Assembly (NCBI RefSeq): GCF_014779765.1
Contig: NZ_JACXZA010000002.1
Coordinates: 310,001 to 374,000, forward strand
Origin: Paenibacillus terricola
Lineage (GTDB): Bacteria > Bacillota > Bacilli > Paenibacillales > Paenibacillaceae
DNA: 64,000 bases
Direction of reading: 5' to 3'
Below, in pieces: positions 35,755 through 45,306 of the stretch. The notes beneath the pieces are model-generated. The model was given only the letters and a program-made list of their open reading frames with translations. It was not told the origin of the DNA and did not search any database. Position 1 is the first letter of the stretch, and each line of letters opens with the position of its first letter. A program made the position numbers and the translations under genes.

Positions 35755-36436
35755 AGATGGTTAATTCGTGGAACATAGCGTCTCTAGGGCTCTTTACAGC
35801 AGGCATGAGACTCCCAGCGCCTCTCTATTGGGAGGGTGGTTGGTAAAAAAATGATGTGGCTAATCGAATGTATCTCCAGTGGGCGGTGACAAGTGCAAAT
35901 AACGAACAATGTTTGCAGACGATAGACCGTATCTAATCACTCGTACAAAAGCTTTGCCGCTGGAAGCGGCAAGTACGGGCATAACATTCAACTTAACCAA
36001 GAGCTTAAGTCCTTCTGGAGCCCCTCCTCAAGGAGGGATGTGTGTAGAAAATGATGCAGCTAATCGAATGTCTCTACAATGGGCGGTGACAGGTGGACAC
36101 GTGCGATTGGAGTGTGCGGACGACTAACCGTATCTAGATACAGCGAACAGGAGCTTTGCCGCAAGGCGACAAGAGCGGGCGCACGTACCCCTATAACCAA
36201 GAAATCGTCCTTGTGAGGAGTCCAGAGGTCACACGACCTTTGGGGCCCTCCCTTGCAGGGAGGGTTTGGGTGGGTAGAAAATATGGTTTGAGAGTTTTAA
36301 AGGACTCAGTCCCTATGATTGTGTAGAAAAAGTTTTAAATAAAAGGTTCAAGGGACGAAGTCGCTTATCCACCTATAAAGGGTTCAAGGGACGAAGTCCC
36401 TTAACAATCACATTAACCGCGGTTAAGGGGGCCGGG
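35755..36436 (+). repeat. Copy C: tandem array of the dispersed hairpin element
   Basis: The 1.16-kb gap between dynA and the ABC genes holds no convincing protein gene. It has one partial and two full tandem units, marked by the junction words GCTAATCGAATGT (about 35860 and 36060) and GGGCGGTGACA (about 35882 and 36081). Unit 2 ends with CCCCTCCT-CA-AGGAGGG; unit 3 (36077-36280) ends with the 38-nt core (36242-36279). Then come GGGAC-GAA-GTCGC and AAGGGAC-GAA-GTCCCTT (36386-36402), the perfect palindrome TTAACCGCGGTTAA (36413-36426) and GGGGCCGGGCCCC. Confidence 0.8.
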
Positions 36437-36521
36437 CCCCATTATACAATACACATTCAGATATTATGCCATGCCAAAATATGCAAATACAAAGTTTGTT
36501 TTGTGCAAAAACGGAGGAATT

Positions 36522-36572
36522 GTGATCATTTGGAGCGGATTACGGACGATTTGGAAGAATACCCCCCTATAA
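36522..36572 (+). CDS. Possible 16-codon leader peptide upstream of the ABC exporter genes
   Basis: GTG 36522 follows ACGGAGGAATT and encodes a short peptide starting MIIWSGLRTIWK, then TAA. The GGAGG-to-GTG spacing is only 4-5 nt. A hairpin (GCTCTCCT...AAGGAGC, 36573-36597) comes straight after the stop. B. subtilis bmrCD is controlled by a small upstream ORF (bmrB), so the position is suggestive. It may be chance. Confidence 0.25.
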   Translation: MIIWSGLRTIWKNTPL

Positions 36573-36707
36573 GCTCTCCTCAGCGAACCGAAGGAGCACA
36601 TAGGCGGATTTAGGTTCACTTACCCTGTTTGAACTATCCTAAGGTTGCTGTTACGATTCATTCGTATTTCCAATTCAACAGGCTAGTACAGAGAGAGAGG
36701 GGAACGT

Positions 36708-38543
36708 GTGGAAGTCTTTAAGCAATTGAAAGAGTTCTACTGGGTTGAGAAGAAGTATTTATTATCATCGATTTTATGCTTGATGGCAGCAACGGCGCTT
36801 GGTCTCGTCTATCCGAATATGCTCCGGATTCTAATTGACGATATCATCATGAAAAACAGGTTTAACCTTGTACCAGCCTTATCGCTGTCGCTCGTAGGCG
36901 TAATTGCGCTGAAAAGCACACTCCAGTTCCTTCATGGTTTCTTCGGCGGTCGACTCGGCAACCGGGTTGCTTATCGACTGCGCAATGCCTGTTACGACAA
37001 ACTGCAATACTTAAGCTTTCGTTATTATGATAATGCGAAGACAGGCGACTTAATGTCGCGTTTAACCGCTGATTTGGAAGCGCTTCGCAACTTTATCGGT
37101 TTCGGCTTTGCCCAAATTCTTAATATGATTCTAATGGTCATCTTCGGCGGCATCATGATGCTCTCGATCAACTGGCAGCTTACCTTGCTGACGTTGGTGA
37201 CGATCCCGCTGTTGACCTTTACGGCGCTCCGTCTGGAGAAAAGCATTCACCCTGCATTCCGCGAAATGCGGCTTGCCATGAGCCGGCTAACGACAGCCGT
37301 ACAGGAGAATATCACAGGCGTTCGTACGGTCAAATCGTTTGCTCGCGAAGCGTACGAGGTGAACAAGTTCGCAGAGAAGAGCAGCGACTATCAAGAGAAC
37401 CAAATCGGCGTATCTCGCGTCTGGGGACGTTATTTCCCGCTGATGGAGCTTCTTGCGAATATGAGCGCAGTCATTCTCCTCATTACTGGCGGTATCTTCG
37501 TCATTCATGACAAACTGTCGATCGGCGAGTTCGTAGCATTCTTCAGCTTAACGTGGTACATCATCGGTCCGATGTGGGGAATTGGATTCCACATTAACAA
37601 CTATACGCAATCGAAGGCGTCTGGTGAGCGGATGCTGGAGCTGCTGAATGAGTATGTTCATGTGAAAAATACGGAGCATCCCGTTGTTCTAAGCGGCGAT
37701 GCAATGAAAGGCCATGTTCGATACGACAATGTGTCATTCGGTTATGGGGATGGCCCGATGGCGCTTAACCATTTCACCCTTGACGCAGCGCCAGGCAAAG
37801 TGATTGGCCTGCTCGGCGGAACGGGCTCCGGCAAGTCAACGGTTATCCAGCTGCTTATGCGCGCTTATGATGTGAAGCAGGGAAAGGTGACGATCGATGG
37901 CATCGACGTGCGCGAGTTGGATATTGAATCGCTGCGCGGTGCGATTGCACCTGTTTTTCAAGAAACATTCCTGTTCTCTGCTTCGATCCGCAATAACATT
38001 GCTTATGGCATGAAGGATGCGACGATGGAGCAGATCGTGAAAGCAGCGAAGCTGGCGAAAGCGCATGATTTCATTATGGAGCTGCCGCTTGGCTACGACA
38101 CGGTTGTTGGGGAACGCGGCATGGGGTTGTCAGGCGGACAGAAGCAAAGGATATCGATCGCGCGTGCGCTGATTCGCAATCCTCGCATTCTCATTCTTGA
38201 TGATGCGACAAGCGCCGTCGACATGGAGACGGAGCACGAGATTCAAGCAGGCTTCCGCGAGCTGATGGCAGGCCGCACGACATTCGTTATCGCGCATCGG
38301 ATCTCGTCGCTTCGCCATGCAGATGAGATTATCGTATTGGATCAAGGCAATATTGTTCAACGCGGCACGCATGAACAGCTTCTCGCGGTTAAAGGCACTT
38401 ATCGCGACGTTTACCGCATTCAATATGCAGACCGACCGGACAATGATTCGGCAGCAGCAGTGGATGCGTGGATTCCAGGCGAGCCGGAGACCGGTTTATC
38501 GGACCGGAAGCAAGTGCAAACCGAAGGGAGGCTGTACCATTGA
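36708..38543 (+). CDS. ABC exporter half-transporter with degenerate ATPase site (BmrC-like)
   Basis: 611 residues: six membrane segments (about 15-310) and one nucleotide-binding domain. Walker A GGTGSGKST and signature LSGGQKQRIS are canonical, but Walker B is ILILDDATSAVD, with Asp replacing the catalytic Glu. That is the mark of the non-catalytic half of a heterodimeric exporter such as B. subtilis BmrC. GTG 36708 follows AGAGAGAGGGG. The next gene starts inside this stop codon. Probable role: drug or lipid export together with the next protein; substrate unknown. Confidence 0.92.
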   Translation: MEVFKQLKEFYWVEKKYLLSSILCLMAATALGLVYPNMLRILIDDIIMKNRFNLVPALSLSLVGVIALKSTLQFLHGFFGGRLGNRVAYRLRNACYDKLQYLSFRYYDNAKTGDLMSRLTADLEALRNFIGFGFAQILNMILMVIFGGIMMLSINWQLTLLTLVTIPLLTFTALRLEKSIHPAFREMRLAMSRLTTAVQENITGVRTVKSFAREAYEVNKFAEKSSDYQENQIGVSRVWGRYFPLMELLANMSAVILLITGGIFVIHDKLSIGEFVAFFSLTWYIIGPMWGIGFHINNYTQSKASGERMLELLNEYVHVKNTEHPVVLSGDAMKGHVRYDNVSFGYGDGPMALNHFTLDAAPGKVIGLLGGTGSGKSTVIQLLMRAYDVKQGKVTIDGIDVRELDIESLRGAIAPVFQETFLFSASIRNNIAYGMKDATMEQIVKAAKLAKAHDFIMELPLGYDTVVGERGMGLSGGQKQRISIARALIRNPRILILDDATSAVDMETEHEIQAGFRELMAGRTTFVIAHRISSLRHADEIIVLDQGNIVQRGTHEQLLAVKGTYRDVYRIQYADRPDNDSAAAVDAWIPGEPETGLSDRKQVQTEGRLYH

Positions 38544-40405
38544 GCAATCCTCAGAATGAGTCAGCAACAGAGCTAGCCAAGCGCTTCAAGAAGCAGGATG
38601 CGCCTCGCAAGGAACGTTTTATCTATCAGGATGATGAATTAATTGAGAAACCGTTCAACTGGCGGCAGCTCGGCCGATTGTTTACATACTTGAAGCCATA
38701 TCGGAAGCAATTGCTGCCAGTAATCCTCGTCGGGATGGTGCTCGGTACGCTCACCCGGCTTGCTATTCCTACGATCGTCATTATGGCGATTGATGATGCG
38801 ATTGATCCCAAAGATGGCGAAGCGAGCATCCCGAAGCTGATCCTGTTCGCAGCCATCATGCTCGCCCTTTATATCATCCAATGGGGCTCGAACATGTATC
38901 GGATCAAACATACGAATATCGTAGGTCAGAAAGTAATTCATGATCTTCGAAGCCATCTGTTCTCGCATATCCAGTCGCTGTCGTTCCGATTCTTCGATAA
39001 GCGTCCGGCAGGTTCCGTTCTCGTCCGTGTAACGAACGACGTCAATGCGCTGCAGGATTTGTTCACGAACGGCGTCGTTAACTTGTTGATGGACTGCGTC
39101 CAACTTGTCGGCATCGTTATTATACTGCTCGTATGGAACTTCAAGTTAGGTCTTGCAGTCATGCTGACGGTGCCGCTTATGTTCCTCGTATCGAGCGCTT
39201 TGCGCAAAAGAATTCGTTTCGCATGGCAGGATGTACGGATTAAGCAGTCCCGCATTAACTCGCACTTGAACGAATCGATTCAAGGCATCAAAGTGACGCA
39301 AGCCTATGTACAAGAGAAGGAAAACATCCAATTCTTCGAATCGATGAACTCATCCAACATTCAGTCATGGAACAAAGCATCAGCGATGAACCAATCGTTC
39401 GGACCGATCATCGAACTGACGAGCGCTGTCGGCTCGCTCATTCTGTTCTGGTACGGCGCTTATCTCATTCAGAACGATTTGTTAACAGTCGGTATGCTCG
39501 TTGGTTTCGCCAACTACATCGGCAACTTCTGGGAGCCAATCAACCGCCTAGGCCAGATGTATTCGCAGCTGCTTATCGCAATGGCATCGTCGGAACGGAT
39601 ATTTGAATATTTGGACGAGCGGCCTGTTGTTGGGGAGCTGCCTGAAGCGCGCAAGCTTGCAGAGGTTAAGGGTCACGTGGTGTTCGAGAATCTTGTGTTC
39701 GAATATGAAGCGGGTCGTCCTGCATTGAAAGGCGTAACGATTGAAGCGCAAGCCGGACAGTCGATCGCGCTTGTTGGTCATACCGGTTCGGGCAAAAGCA
39801 CGATCATGAACTTGCTCTGTCGATTCTATGATCCAACCGAGGGCCGTGTCCTGATTGATGGCACGGATATCCGCGATGTTTCGCTGGAGAGCTTGCGTTC
39901 GCAGATCGGTATCGTGCTGCAGGATACATTCATTTTCTCCGGCACGATTCGTGATAACATTCGTTTCGGCAAGCTGGATGCGACGGATGAAGAAATCGTT
40001 GAGGCGGCGAAAGCTGTACATGCGCATGACTTCATCATGAGTTTGAAAGATGGCTACGACACGGAAGTGCAAGAGCGTGGTAACGTGTTGTCTATGGGTC
40101 AACGTCAGTTGTTATCGTTCGCAAGAGCGCTGCTCGCGAACCCGCGAGTTCTTATTCTCGATGAAGCAACGGCAAGCATCGATACAGAGACGGAGCTTCG
40201 TATCCAGAAGGCGCTTCAGACGCTGCTGAAGGGACGTACATCATTCATTGTTGCACATAGGCTGTCGACGATTCGCCATTCGGATAAGATCATCGTACTC
40301 GACCACGGCTCGATCGTGGAGCAGGGTTCGCATGATGAACTGATGGCGCATCGCGGAACGTACCACGGCTTAATCGAGGCGCAATATCGTTTCTTGTCGG
40401 CGTAG
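38540..40405 (+). CDS. ABC exporter half-transporter with catalytic ATPase site (BmrD-like)
   Basis: 621 residues: a cytosolic N-terminal extension of about 55 residues, six membrane segments and a nucleotide-binding domain. Walker A GHTGSGKST and Walker B VLILDEATASID (Glu intact) are normal, but the signature is LSMGQ rather than LSGGQ. In the dimer this degenerate signature would face the degenerate Walker B of the partner, leaving one good ATP site. TTG 38540 is chosen: GGGAGG lies 8 nt ahead and the TTGA overlaps the previous stop. Confidence 0.92.
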   Translation: MSNPQNESATELAKRFKKQDAPRKERFIYQDDELIEKPFNWRQLGRLFTYLKPYRKQLLPVILVGMVLGTLTRLAIPTIVIMAIDDAIDPKDGEASIPKLILFAAIMLALYIIQWGSNMYRIKHTNIVGQKVIHDLRSHLFSHIQSLSFRFFDKRPAGSVLVRVTNDVNALQDLFTNGVVNLLMDCVQLVGIVIILLVWNFKLGLAVMLTVPLMFLVSSALRKRIRFAWQDVRIKQSRINSHLNESIQGIKVTQAYVQEKENIQFFESMNSSNIQSWNKASAMNQSFGPIIELTSAVGSLILFWYGAYLIQNDLLTVGMLVGFANYIGNFWEPINRLGQMYSQLLIAMASSERIFEYLDERPVVGELPEARKLAEVKGHVVFENLVFEYEAGRPALKGVTIEAQAGQSIALVGHTGSGKSTIMNLLCRFYDPTEGRVLIDGTDIRDVSLESLRSQIGIVLQDTFIFSGTIRDNIRFGKLDATDEEIVEAAKAVHAHDFIMSLKDGYDTEVQERGNVLSMGQRQLLSFARALLANPRVLILDEATASIDTETELRIQKALQTLLKGRTSFIVAHRLSTIRHSDKIIVLDHGSIVEQGSHDELMAHRGTYHGLIEAQYRFLSA

Positions 40406-40462
40406 AGCCAATTTAACTTGATTTTCTAAGCAGCATTGTCCACAATGGAAAGAAAAGCAAAC

Positions 40463-40504
40463 GGCGGCAGGCCATTAGCGCTACAAGCGCAGCGGTCTGC
40501 CGCC
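40463..40504 (+). terminator. Imperfect terminator after the ABC exporter pair
   Basis: GGCGGCAG...CTGCCGCC with an inner GCGCTACAAGCGC hairpin forms a stable stem, but only TTATGT follows. It may terminate weakly or shape the purT leader. Confidence 0.5.
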
Positions 40505-40608
40505 TTATGTGTGCCGACAGAGCATGTTTTCGAGGTAAGTTTGCTTTCGAGAAATGCATGCAATGAAGTTGCGCAATAATTTACGCAATCACTTTGTAGG
40601 AGGTCAAC

Positions 40609-41799
40609 ATGTCTAACTATGGTTCACCGCTGTCCCCGCGTGCCAAGCGCATCGTACTGCTAGGCTCGGGTGAGCTCGGTAAGGAAGTCATAATCGAAGC
40701 TCAGCGTCTTGGGATTGAGACGGTTGCAGTAGACCGTTATGCGAATGCACCCGCTATGCAGGTAGCGCATCGCTCCCACGTTATCGATATGCTGGACGGC
40801 GATGCGCTCCGCCGTGTGATCGAGCAGGAGCAGCCGGATCTGATTGTGCCGGAGATTGAAGCTATTGCAACCGAGACGCTTGTTGAGCTGGAACGCGAAG
40901 GCCGTACGGTCGTACCGACGGCTCGCGCTGCGCGTCTGACGATGGACCGTGAAGGGATCCGCCGTCTCGCTGCGGAGACGCTTAAACTTCCGACTGCTCC
41001 TTACCGATTCGCGGATACGCTGGACGAGCTTCGCGCAGCCGTAGAGGAGCTTGGCACTCCATGTGTCATTAAGCCTATTATGAGCTCGTCGGGCAAAGGC
41101 CAGAGTGTATGCCGCTCTGAGGCTGAGGTAGAGAGCTGTTGGAACTACGCGATGGAAGGCGGACGTGCGAAGAAGCAGCGCGTCATCGTAGAAGGCTTTA
41201 TTCATTTTGATTCCGAGATTACGCTGCTGACGGTTCGCTCGGTGTCGGGAACATCATATTGTGCGCCGATTGGCCATGTCCAGAAGGATGGGGATTACAT
41301 TGAGTCCTGGCAGCCGCATGAGATGTCGCAAGAGCAGATTCGTGAGGCGGAGCGTATTGCGAAGCAAGTAACGGATTCGCTCGGCGGATATGGCATCTAC
41401 GGCGTAGAGCTGTTCTTGACGAGGGAAGGCGTGTTGTTCAGCGAAGTGTCGCCGCGTCCGCATGATACGGGCATGGTGACGATGATTACGCAGGATCTGT
41501 CCGAGTTTGCGCTGCATGCGCGTGCCATTCTTGGGCTTCCTATCCCTACGATTCGTCTGCTTACGCCAGGTGCGACACATACGCTGAAGGCTGACCGTGA
41601 CTGCGAGTCGTTCACGATCAGCGGGCTTGAAGAAGCGCTGTCGCTGCCTAATACGCAAGTTCGTGTATTCGGCAAGCCGGAGACGAAGAAGGGCCGCAGG
41701 ATGGCCGTGGCGCTTAGCAGCGCGGGCGGTGTGGAGCAGGCGCGCGAGATGGCGCAGCAAGCGGCACAATCGCTTCGCATTGATTACAACGAAGCGTAA
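40609..41799 (+). CDS. purT: Formate-dependent phosphoribosylglycinamide formyltransferase
   Basis: 396-residue ATP-grasp enzyme: N-terminal pre-ATP-grasp domain with [11 protein letters not shown], central domain with [11 protein letters not shown] as the ATP loop and a metal-binding [14 protein letters not shown], and a small C-terminal domain. It formylates GAR with formate and ATP in purine synthesis, bypassing the folate-dependent PurN. AGGAGG lies 7 nt before ATG 40609. No other pur gene or purine riboswitch is visible here. Confidence 0.95.
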   Translation: MSNYGSPLSPRAKRIVLLGSGELGKEVIIEAQRLGIETVAVDRYANAPAMQVAHRSHVIDMLDGDALRRVIEQEQPDLIVPEIEAIATETLVELEREGRTVVPTARAARLTMDREGIRRLAAETLKLPTAPYRFADTLDELRAAVEELGTPCVIKPIMSSSGKGQSVCRSEAEVESCWNYAMEGGRAKKQRVIVEGFIHFDSEITLLTVRSVSGTSYCAPIGHVQKDGDYIESWQPHEMSQEQIREAERIAKQVTDSLGGYGIYGVELFLTREGVLFSEVSPRPHDTGMVTMITQDLSEFALHARAILGLPIPTIRLLTPGATHTLKADRDCESFTISGLEEALSLPNTQVRVFGKPETKKGRRMAVALSSAGGVEQAREMAQQAAQSLRIDYNEA

Positions 41800-41820
41800 T
41801 ATGAGTCCAACGAGCATCCA

Positions 41821-41861
41821 AGACCTCCGTTTCCAAGTTAAGTGAAACGGGGTCTTTTTTC
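41821..41861 (+). terminator. Terminator after purT
   Basis: AGACC...GGTCT with CCGTTTC/GAAACGG inside, followed by TTTTTTC. Confidence 0.88.
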
Positions 41862-42030
41862 TTAATCAAGACGGTGCGTGTTAAAGGTTGTTAGCGTTAC
41901 AATGTGTGCGCGTAAAGCTCCTAATTACATATCGAATCATACATTCCGATTATGGACAATTTGCAAAATATTTCCGTTCGATTTATCTTAGAGGATAATC
42001 CAACCGTTAACGAGGAGGGAGCGTGTCCGT

Positions 42031-42900
42031 ATGAATCGGGGCAATGCCTTATGGCGATTGATCGGTATTACCGCTTTGCTTACGACGATTGTGTTTATTT
42101 GCGGTTTCGGTTTTGCAATGAACGATATTCTGAACCCTCGACAAGCGCCCAGCTTGAGTGATATCGACACGACTGATCATGCCTATGTGAAGGATGATGT
42201 CATCCATATCACAGCGCTAGGTGATTCGTTGACGAAGGGAACAGGCGATTCGACCGGCGAAGGTTATGTGAAGCAGACGATCAAGCTGATGGAAGGCAAA
42301 TACGATAAGCCTGTCCAGCTGTTAAACAACCTTGCCATTAACGGCATGCGTGCAGATCAATTGGTACAGAAGCTTAAGAGTGACAAAGGGTATCGGCTGG
42401 CTGTCTCTGAAGCGGACATTGTGCTGTTGACCATTGGCGGGAACGACTTATTCCGATTCGCTCGGGGCGGGAATGCTGCGGATGAACAGGACAGCAATAC
42501 AGCAGTAGAAAGCGACGCTAAGGATAACGCACAACCAGAAAGCCGAGCGGAAGAGCAAATTTCTCTTGAAGAAGTAAAGATGAACATGGACAAAGGTGCA
42601 GATCTGCTGCGTCGGACGCTGGAGCTGTTAAACGATCTTAATCCGGACGCGCGCATCGTTTATGTTGGGTTGTACAACCCATTCTATGATATACCGGAGC
42701 TTCGCGACGGCAGCCTGCAGGTGCAAGATTGGAATCGGAGCGCTTATGATGTCATTCACCAACATCCGAATATGATGCTTGTACCAACATCTGATTTGTT
42801 TGAGGAAAATATTTCGCGATATATTTCATCCGATCATTTTCATCCGAACCACGAAGGTTATGCCGCTATCGCTCAGCGTATCGTACAGGCGATTGACTAA
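42031..42900 (+). CDS. SGNH/GDSL-type esterase, membrane-anchored or secreted
   Basis: 289 residues. The N-terminal hydrophobic segment (about 9-30) lacks a clear cleavage site and may anchor the protein. The SGNH blocks are complete: GDSLTKG with the nucleophile Ser near residue 67, Asn in LAINGMR, IGGNDL, and SDHFHPNHEGY with the catalytic Asp/His. An acidic, Asn/Ala-rich insert (about 150-180) sits in the middle. It resembles Bacillus YpmR. Substrate unknown; wall or lipid O-acyl esters are plausible. It lies 41 bp before the next ABC gene, probably in one transcript. Confidence 0.85.
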   Translation: MNRGNALWRLIGITALLTTIVFICGFGFAMNDILNPRQAPSLSDIDTTDHAYVKDDVIHITALGDSLTKGTGDSTGEGYVKQTIKLMEGKYDKPVQLLNNLAINGMRADQLVQKLKSDKGYRLAVSEADIVLLTIGGNDLFRFARGGNAADEQDSNTAVESDAKDNAQPESRAEEQISLEEVKMNMDKGADLLRRTLELLNDLNPDARIVYVGLYNPFYDIPELRDGSLQVQDWNRSAYDVIHQHPNMMLVPTSDLFEENISRYISSDHFHPNHEGYAAIAQRIVQAID

Positions 42901-42941
42901 CTTGAAGCCCGTATAAATTCAGGTTTGAAAGGAGCTTGCTC

Positions 42942-43961
42942 ATGGCATTTGCAGCGAAACAGCCGATTGGGTCGAACGTTGCCGCACCCGTTGACAGCGG
43001 GATCAGCTCATCCGAAGTTGTCTTGTCCGTACAAGCTGTGACCAAAAAAATACGCGGACGTTCGATCATTCGCGGCATTAGCTTCGATATTGGCGCGGGT
43101 GAGATTTTTGGCTTTCTCGGACCGAATGGATCCGGCAAGACGACGACGATTCGGATGCTCGTAGACCTGATTCGCCCGACAAGCGGCGAGATCTATATTT
43201 GCGGTCATCAGGTGCAGCGCGAACCGGAAGAAGCGCTTCGGCATGTCGGCTGCATTGTGGAAAATCCAGAGATGTACAGTTATTTGACCGGATGGGAGAA
43301 CCTTGAGCATTTTGCCCGTATGCAGGAAGGGATTGATGCGGCGCGGATTGCGGAAGTCGTCGAAATCGTTGGCATGGACAATCGGATTCACGATAAGGTC
43401 AAAACATACTCGCTTGGCATGCGCCAGCGGCTTGGAATCGCTCAAGCGCTGCTCGGACGGCCGAAATTGCTGATTTTGGACGAGCCAACGAATGGACTCG
43501 ATCCGAAAGGTATCAAGGAGCTGCGCGAATTTATTCGCACCTTGGCGGAGCAGGGGATGAGTTTATTTATTTCGAGCCATTTACTTAGTGAAATTCAGTT
43601 AATGTGCGATCGGGTTGCGATTATTAGCAAAGGCGAACTTCTTGCCGTTGGCTCAGTAGAAGAGCTGCTGTCGCAGCGCGGGGCTTATGTCATCTGGCAG
43701 TTCGATAATCGGGAAGCGGGCGTTCGGATTCTTCGCGAATTGGAGCATGTTTCGATCGTTCCCGAGCAGGAGCAGCATATCGATGAGTCTGTGCTGGCGC
43801 TGCTGCCAGGCGCTGTCATTACGTCGATGCCGCAGGAGCGGATTGCCGATACAGTCGAGCGACTGACGAGATCGGGCATAGGCATTACAGCCGTGCAGAA
43901 GGTAGCACCAACGCTGGAGGAGTTGTTCATTACGATGACGGAGGGCGATGTCGTTGAGTAG
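42942..43961 (+). CDS. ABC-2 type transporter ATP-binding protein
   Basis: 339 residues. A 20-residue extension precedes the nucleotide-binding domain: Walker A GPNGSGKTT near residue 60, signature YSLGMRQRLGIAQAL, Walker B LLILDEPTNGLDP, then a C-terminal domain of about 100 residues typical of BcrA/YxlF-type ATPases. The LGMRQ signature is usual for that group. AAAGGAG lies 7 nt before ATG 42942. The permease gene starts inside this gene's end (14-nt overlap), so both are made together. Exact substrate unknown; bacitracin-, lantibiotic- or sodium-export relatives exist. Confidence 0.92.
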   Translation: MAFAAKQPIGSNVAAPVDSGISSSEVVLSVQAVTKKIRGRSIIRGISFDIGAGEIFGFLGPNGSGKTTTIRMLVDLIRPTSGEIYICGHQVQREPEEALRHVGCIVENPEMYSYLTGWENLEHFARMQEGIDAARIAEVVEIVGMDNRIHDKVKTYSLGMRQRLGIAQALLGRPKLLILDEPTNGLDPKGIKELREFIRTLAEQGMSLFISSHLLSEIQLMCDRVAIISKGELLAVGSVEELLSQRGAYVIWQFDNREAGVRILRELEHVSIVPEQEQHIDESVLALLPGAVITSMPQERIADTVERLTRSGIGITAVQKVAPTLEELFITMTEGDVVE

Positions 43962-44940
43962 TTTGCTGCCGCTTGTTCGTAACGAGACGATGAAAGTGTG
44001 GAAGAAGAAACGTTTTTTCGTCGTTATTCTTGTGCTGCTCGTCCTTATTCCAGTTTTTACATACGCGCAAATGAAAATTGCGTTGAACAATAGGGATAAA
44101 TTTGATGATTGGCGACTGCAGCTTCAGCAGAAAATAACCGACTACCAGAATCAGCTCTCCAGTGAGCGCATTCCAGAGGAATGGAAGCAATATCGACGTA
44201 TTGCCGTACAGCAATTGCAATATTATTTGGACCATGATGTTAATCCTGACTCCCCGAATGCCGTTACATTCAGTAGAGGTTTCGTCGAAGCGGCGATAAC
44301 GATGTTCATTCCGCTGCTCGTGCTTGCTGTTGCGTCTGATCTTGTCTCCGGAGAACGTTCGACAGGGACAATCAAGATGCTGCTGACAAGGCCTGTACGT
44401 CGATGGAAAATATTGCTCAGCAAGCTGATCGCGCTCACGCTGTATGTATCGTTAACGCTGCTTGCCACCGTTGTGCTGTCTTACCTCATTGCGGGCATAT
44501 TTTTCGGATATGGGGGATGGACCTTGCCGGTGTTCACAGGCTTTGTCATTCATGGCTCTGATGTGGACAGCTCGGCTGTACATGCGGTGCCGCAGTGGTT
44601 TTATCTGTTCATGGTGACGGGCTTATCCTGGCTTTCGGCGATGACAATTGCTTGTTTGGCGCTGATGGTGTCGGTGCTTGTGCGCAGCACAGCAGCAAGT
44701 ATCGTAACGATGATGGCTGCTATTATCGCGGGATCCATCTTGACGAATATGGCTTCGTCGTGGCATACGGCCAAATATATTTTCTCAGTCAACCTCGATT
44801 TAACGAATTATTTGGCAGGATCACCGCCGCCAATTGAAGGCATGAGCCTATTATTTTCGGTATGCGTATTAGCGGTTTGGGCGGTCGCAGCAATTATCGT
44901 TTCGTTCAGTGTCTTTACGAAACAGGATATGTTGAATTAA
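43948..44940 (+). CDS. ABC-2 type transporter permease
   Basis: 330 residues with six membrane segments: one at about 22-40, an outer loop of about 70 residues, then five more from about residue 108 to the end. The cytoplasmic motif LVSGERSTGTIKMLLTRPV is typical of ABC-2 permeases. ATG 43948 is only 3 nt from GGAGG; a TTG at 43954 with a 9-nt spacing is a fair alternative. It works with the ATPase encoded upstream. Confidence 0.9.
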   Translation: MSLSSLLPLVRNETMKVWKKKRFFVVILVLLVLIPVFTYAQMKIALNNRDKFDDWRLQLQQKITDYQNQLSSERIPEEWKQYRRIAVQQLQYYLDHDVNPDSPNAVTFSRGFVEAAITMFIPLLVLAVASDLVSGERSTGTIKMLLTRPVRRWKILLSKLIALTLYVSLTLLATVVLSYLIAGIFFGYGGWTLPVFTGFVIHGSDVDSSAVHAVPQWFYLFMVTGLSWLSAMTIACLALMVSVLVRSTAASIVTMMAAIIAGSILTNMASSWHTAKYIFSVNLDLTNYLAGSPPPIEGMSLLFSVCVLAVWAVAAIIVSFSVFTKQDMLN

Positions 44941-45070
44941 AATAAACGTCTGACGACAACTTTTTTAAAGTAGATGAATGAACGAGGGCAAGAAAGCTGA
45001 TCATTTGTATTAATTATTCGGCAAGGGGATAAGCGACGACGAAGCTGTGATTGAGTGAAGAAAACTTACG
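44941..45070. other. Gene-free stretch before the parE repeat array
   Basis: No ORF with a ribosome binding site, no clear terminator after the permease gene and no clear promoter were found. AT-rich sequence with a T-run at about 44962. Confidence 0.4.
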
Positions 45071-45306
45071 TTGTAAAGACTTTATGCTTGCGAAGTAAGT
45101 TTTGCTTCGTTTTGATCCGACAGAGTATCGGTTCATAAAGCATCAGCAAAAACCAAGCGTATGCTTACGAAGCAAGTTTTTGCTTCATCAGGTTCGATGG
45201 GTATCGAACCCTTAAGCATCAGCAAAAACCAAGCGTATGCTTACGAAGCAAGTTTTTGCTTCATCAGGGTTCGATAGGTATCGAACCCTTAAGCATCAGC
45301 AAAAAC
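45071..45306 (+). repeat. Three tandem 76-77-bp structured repeats directly upstream of parE
   Basis: Unit 1 (45138-45213) and unit 2 (45214-45290) differ by one inserted G and one substitution. A diverged unit precedes them (about 45071-45137), and the first 16 nt of another follow (45291-45306). Each unit has AAGCAT...ATGCTT, GAAGCAA-GTTT-TTGCTTC and GGTTCGAT-GGGT-ATCGAACC stems. The last AGCAAAAAC (45298-45306) ends 4 nt before the parE AGGAGG and is exactly complementary to GTTTTTGCT inside units 1 and 2. Confidence 0.85.

Noticed and set aside
35600-36700. The repeat-rich region as an insertion sequence or group II intron
   Set aside because: No transposase or reverse transcriptase frame, no terminal inverted repeats with target duplications, and no domain V-like sequence.
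45190-45285. GGTTCGAT...ATCGAACC as the T-arm of a tRNA gene
   Set aside because: No acceptor stem, anticodon arm or CCA-side pairing surrounds it; it is a plain hairpin with a GGGT loop.
45138-45290. The 76-bp repeats as a CRISPR array
   Set aside because: Units are contiguous with no unique spacers, only three copies, and no cas genes are nearby.
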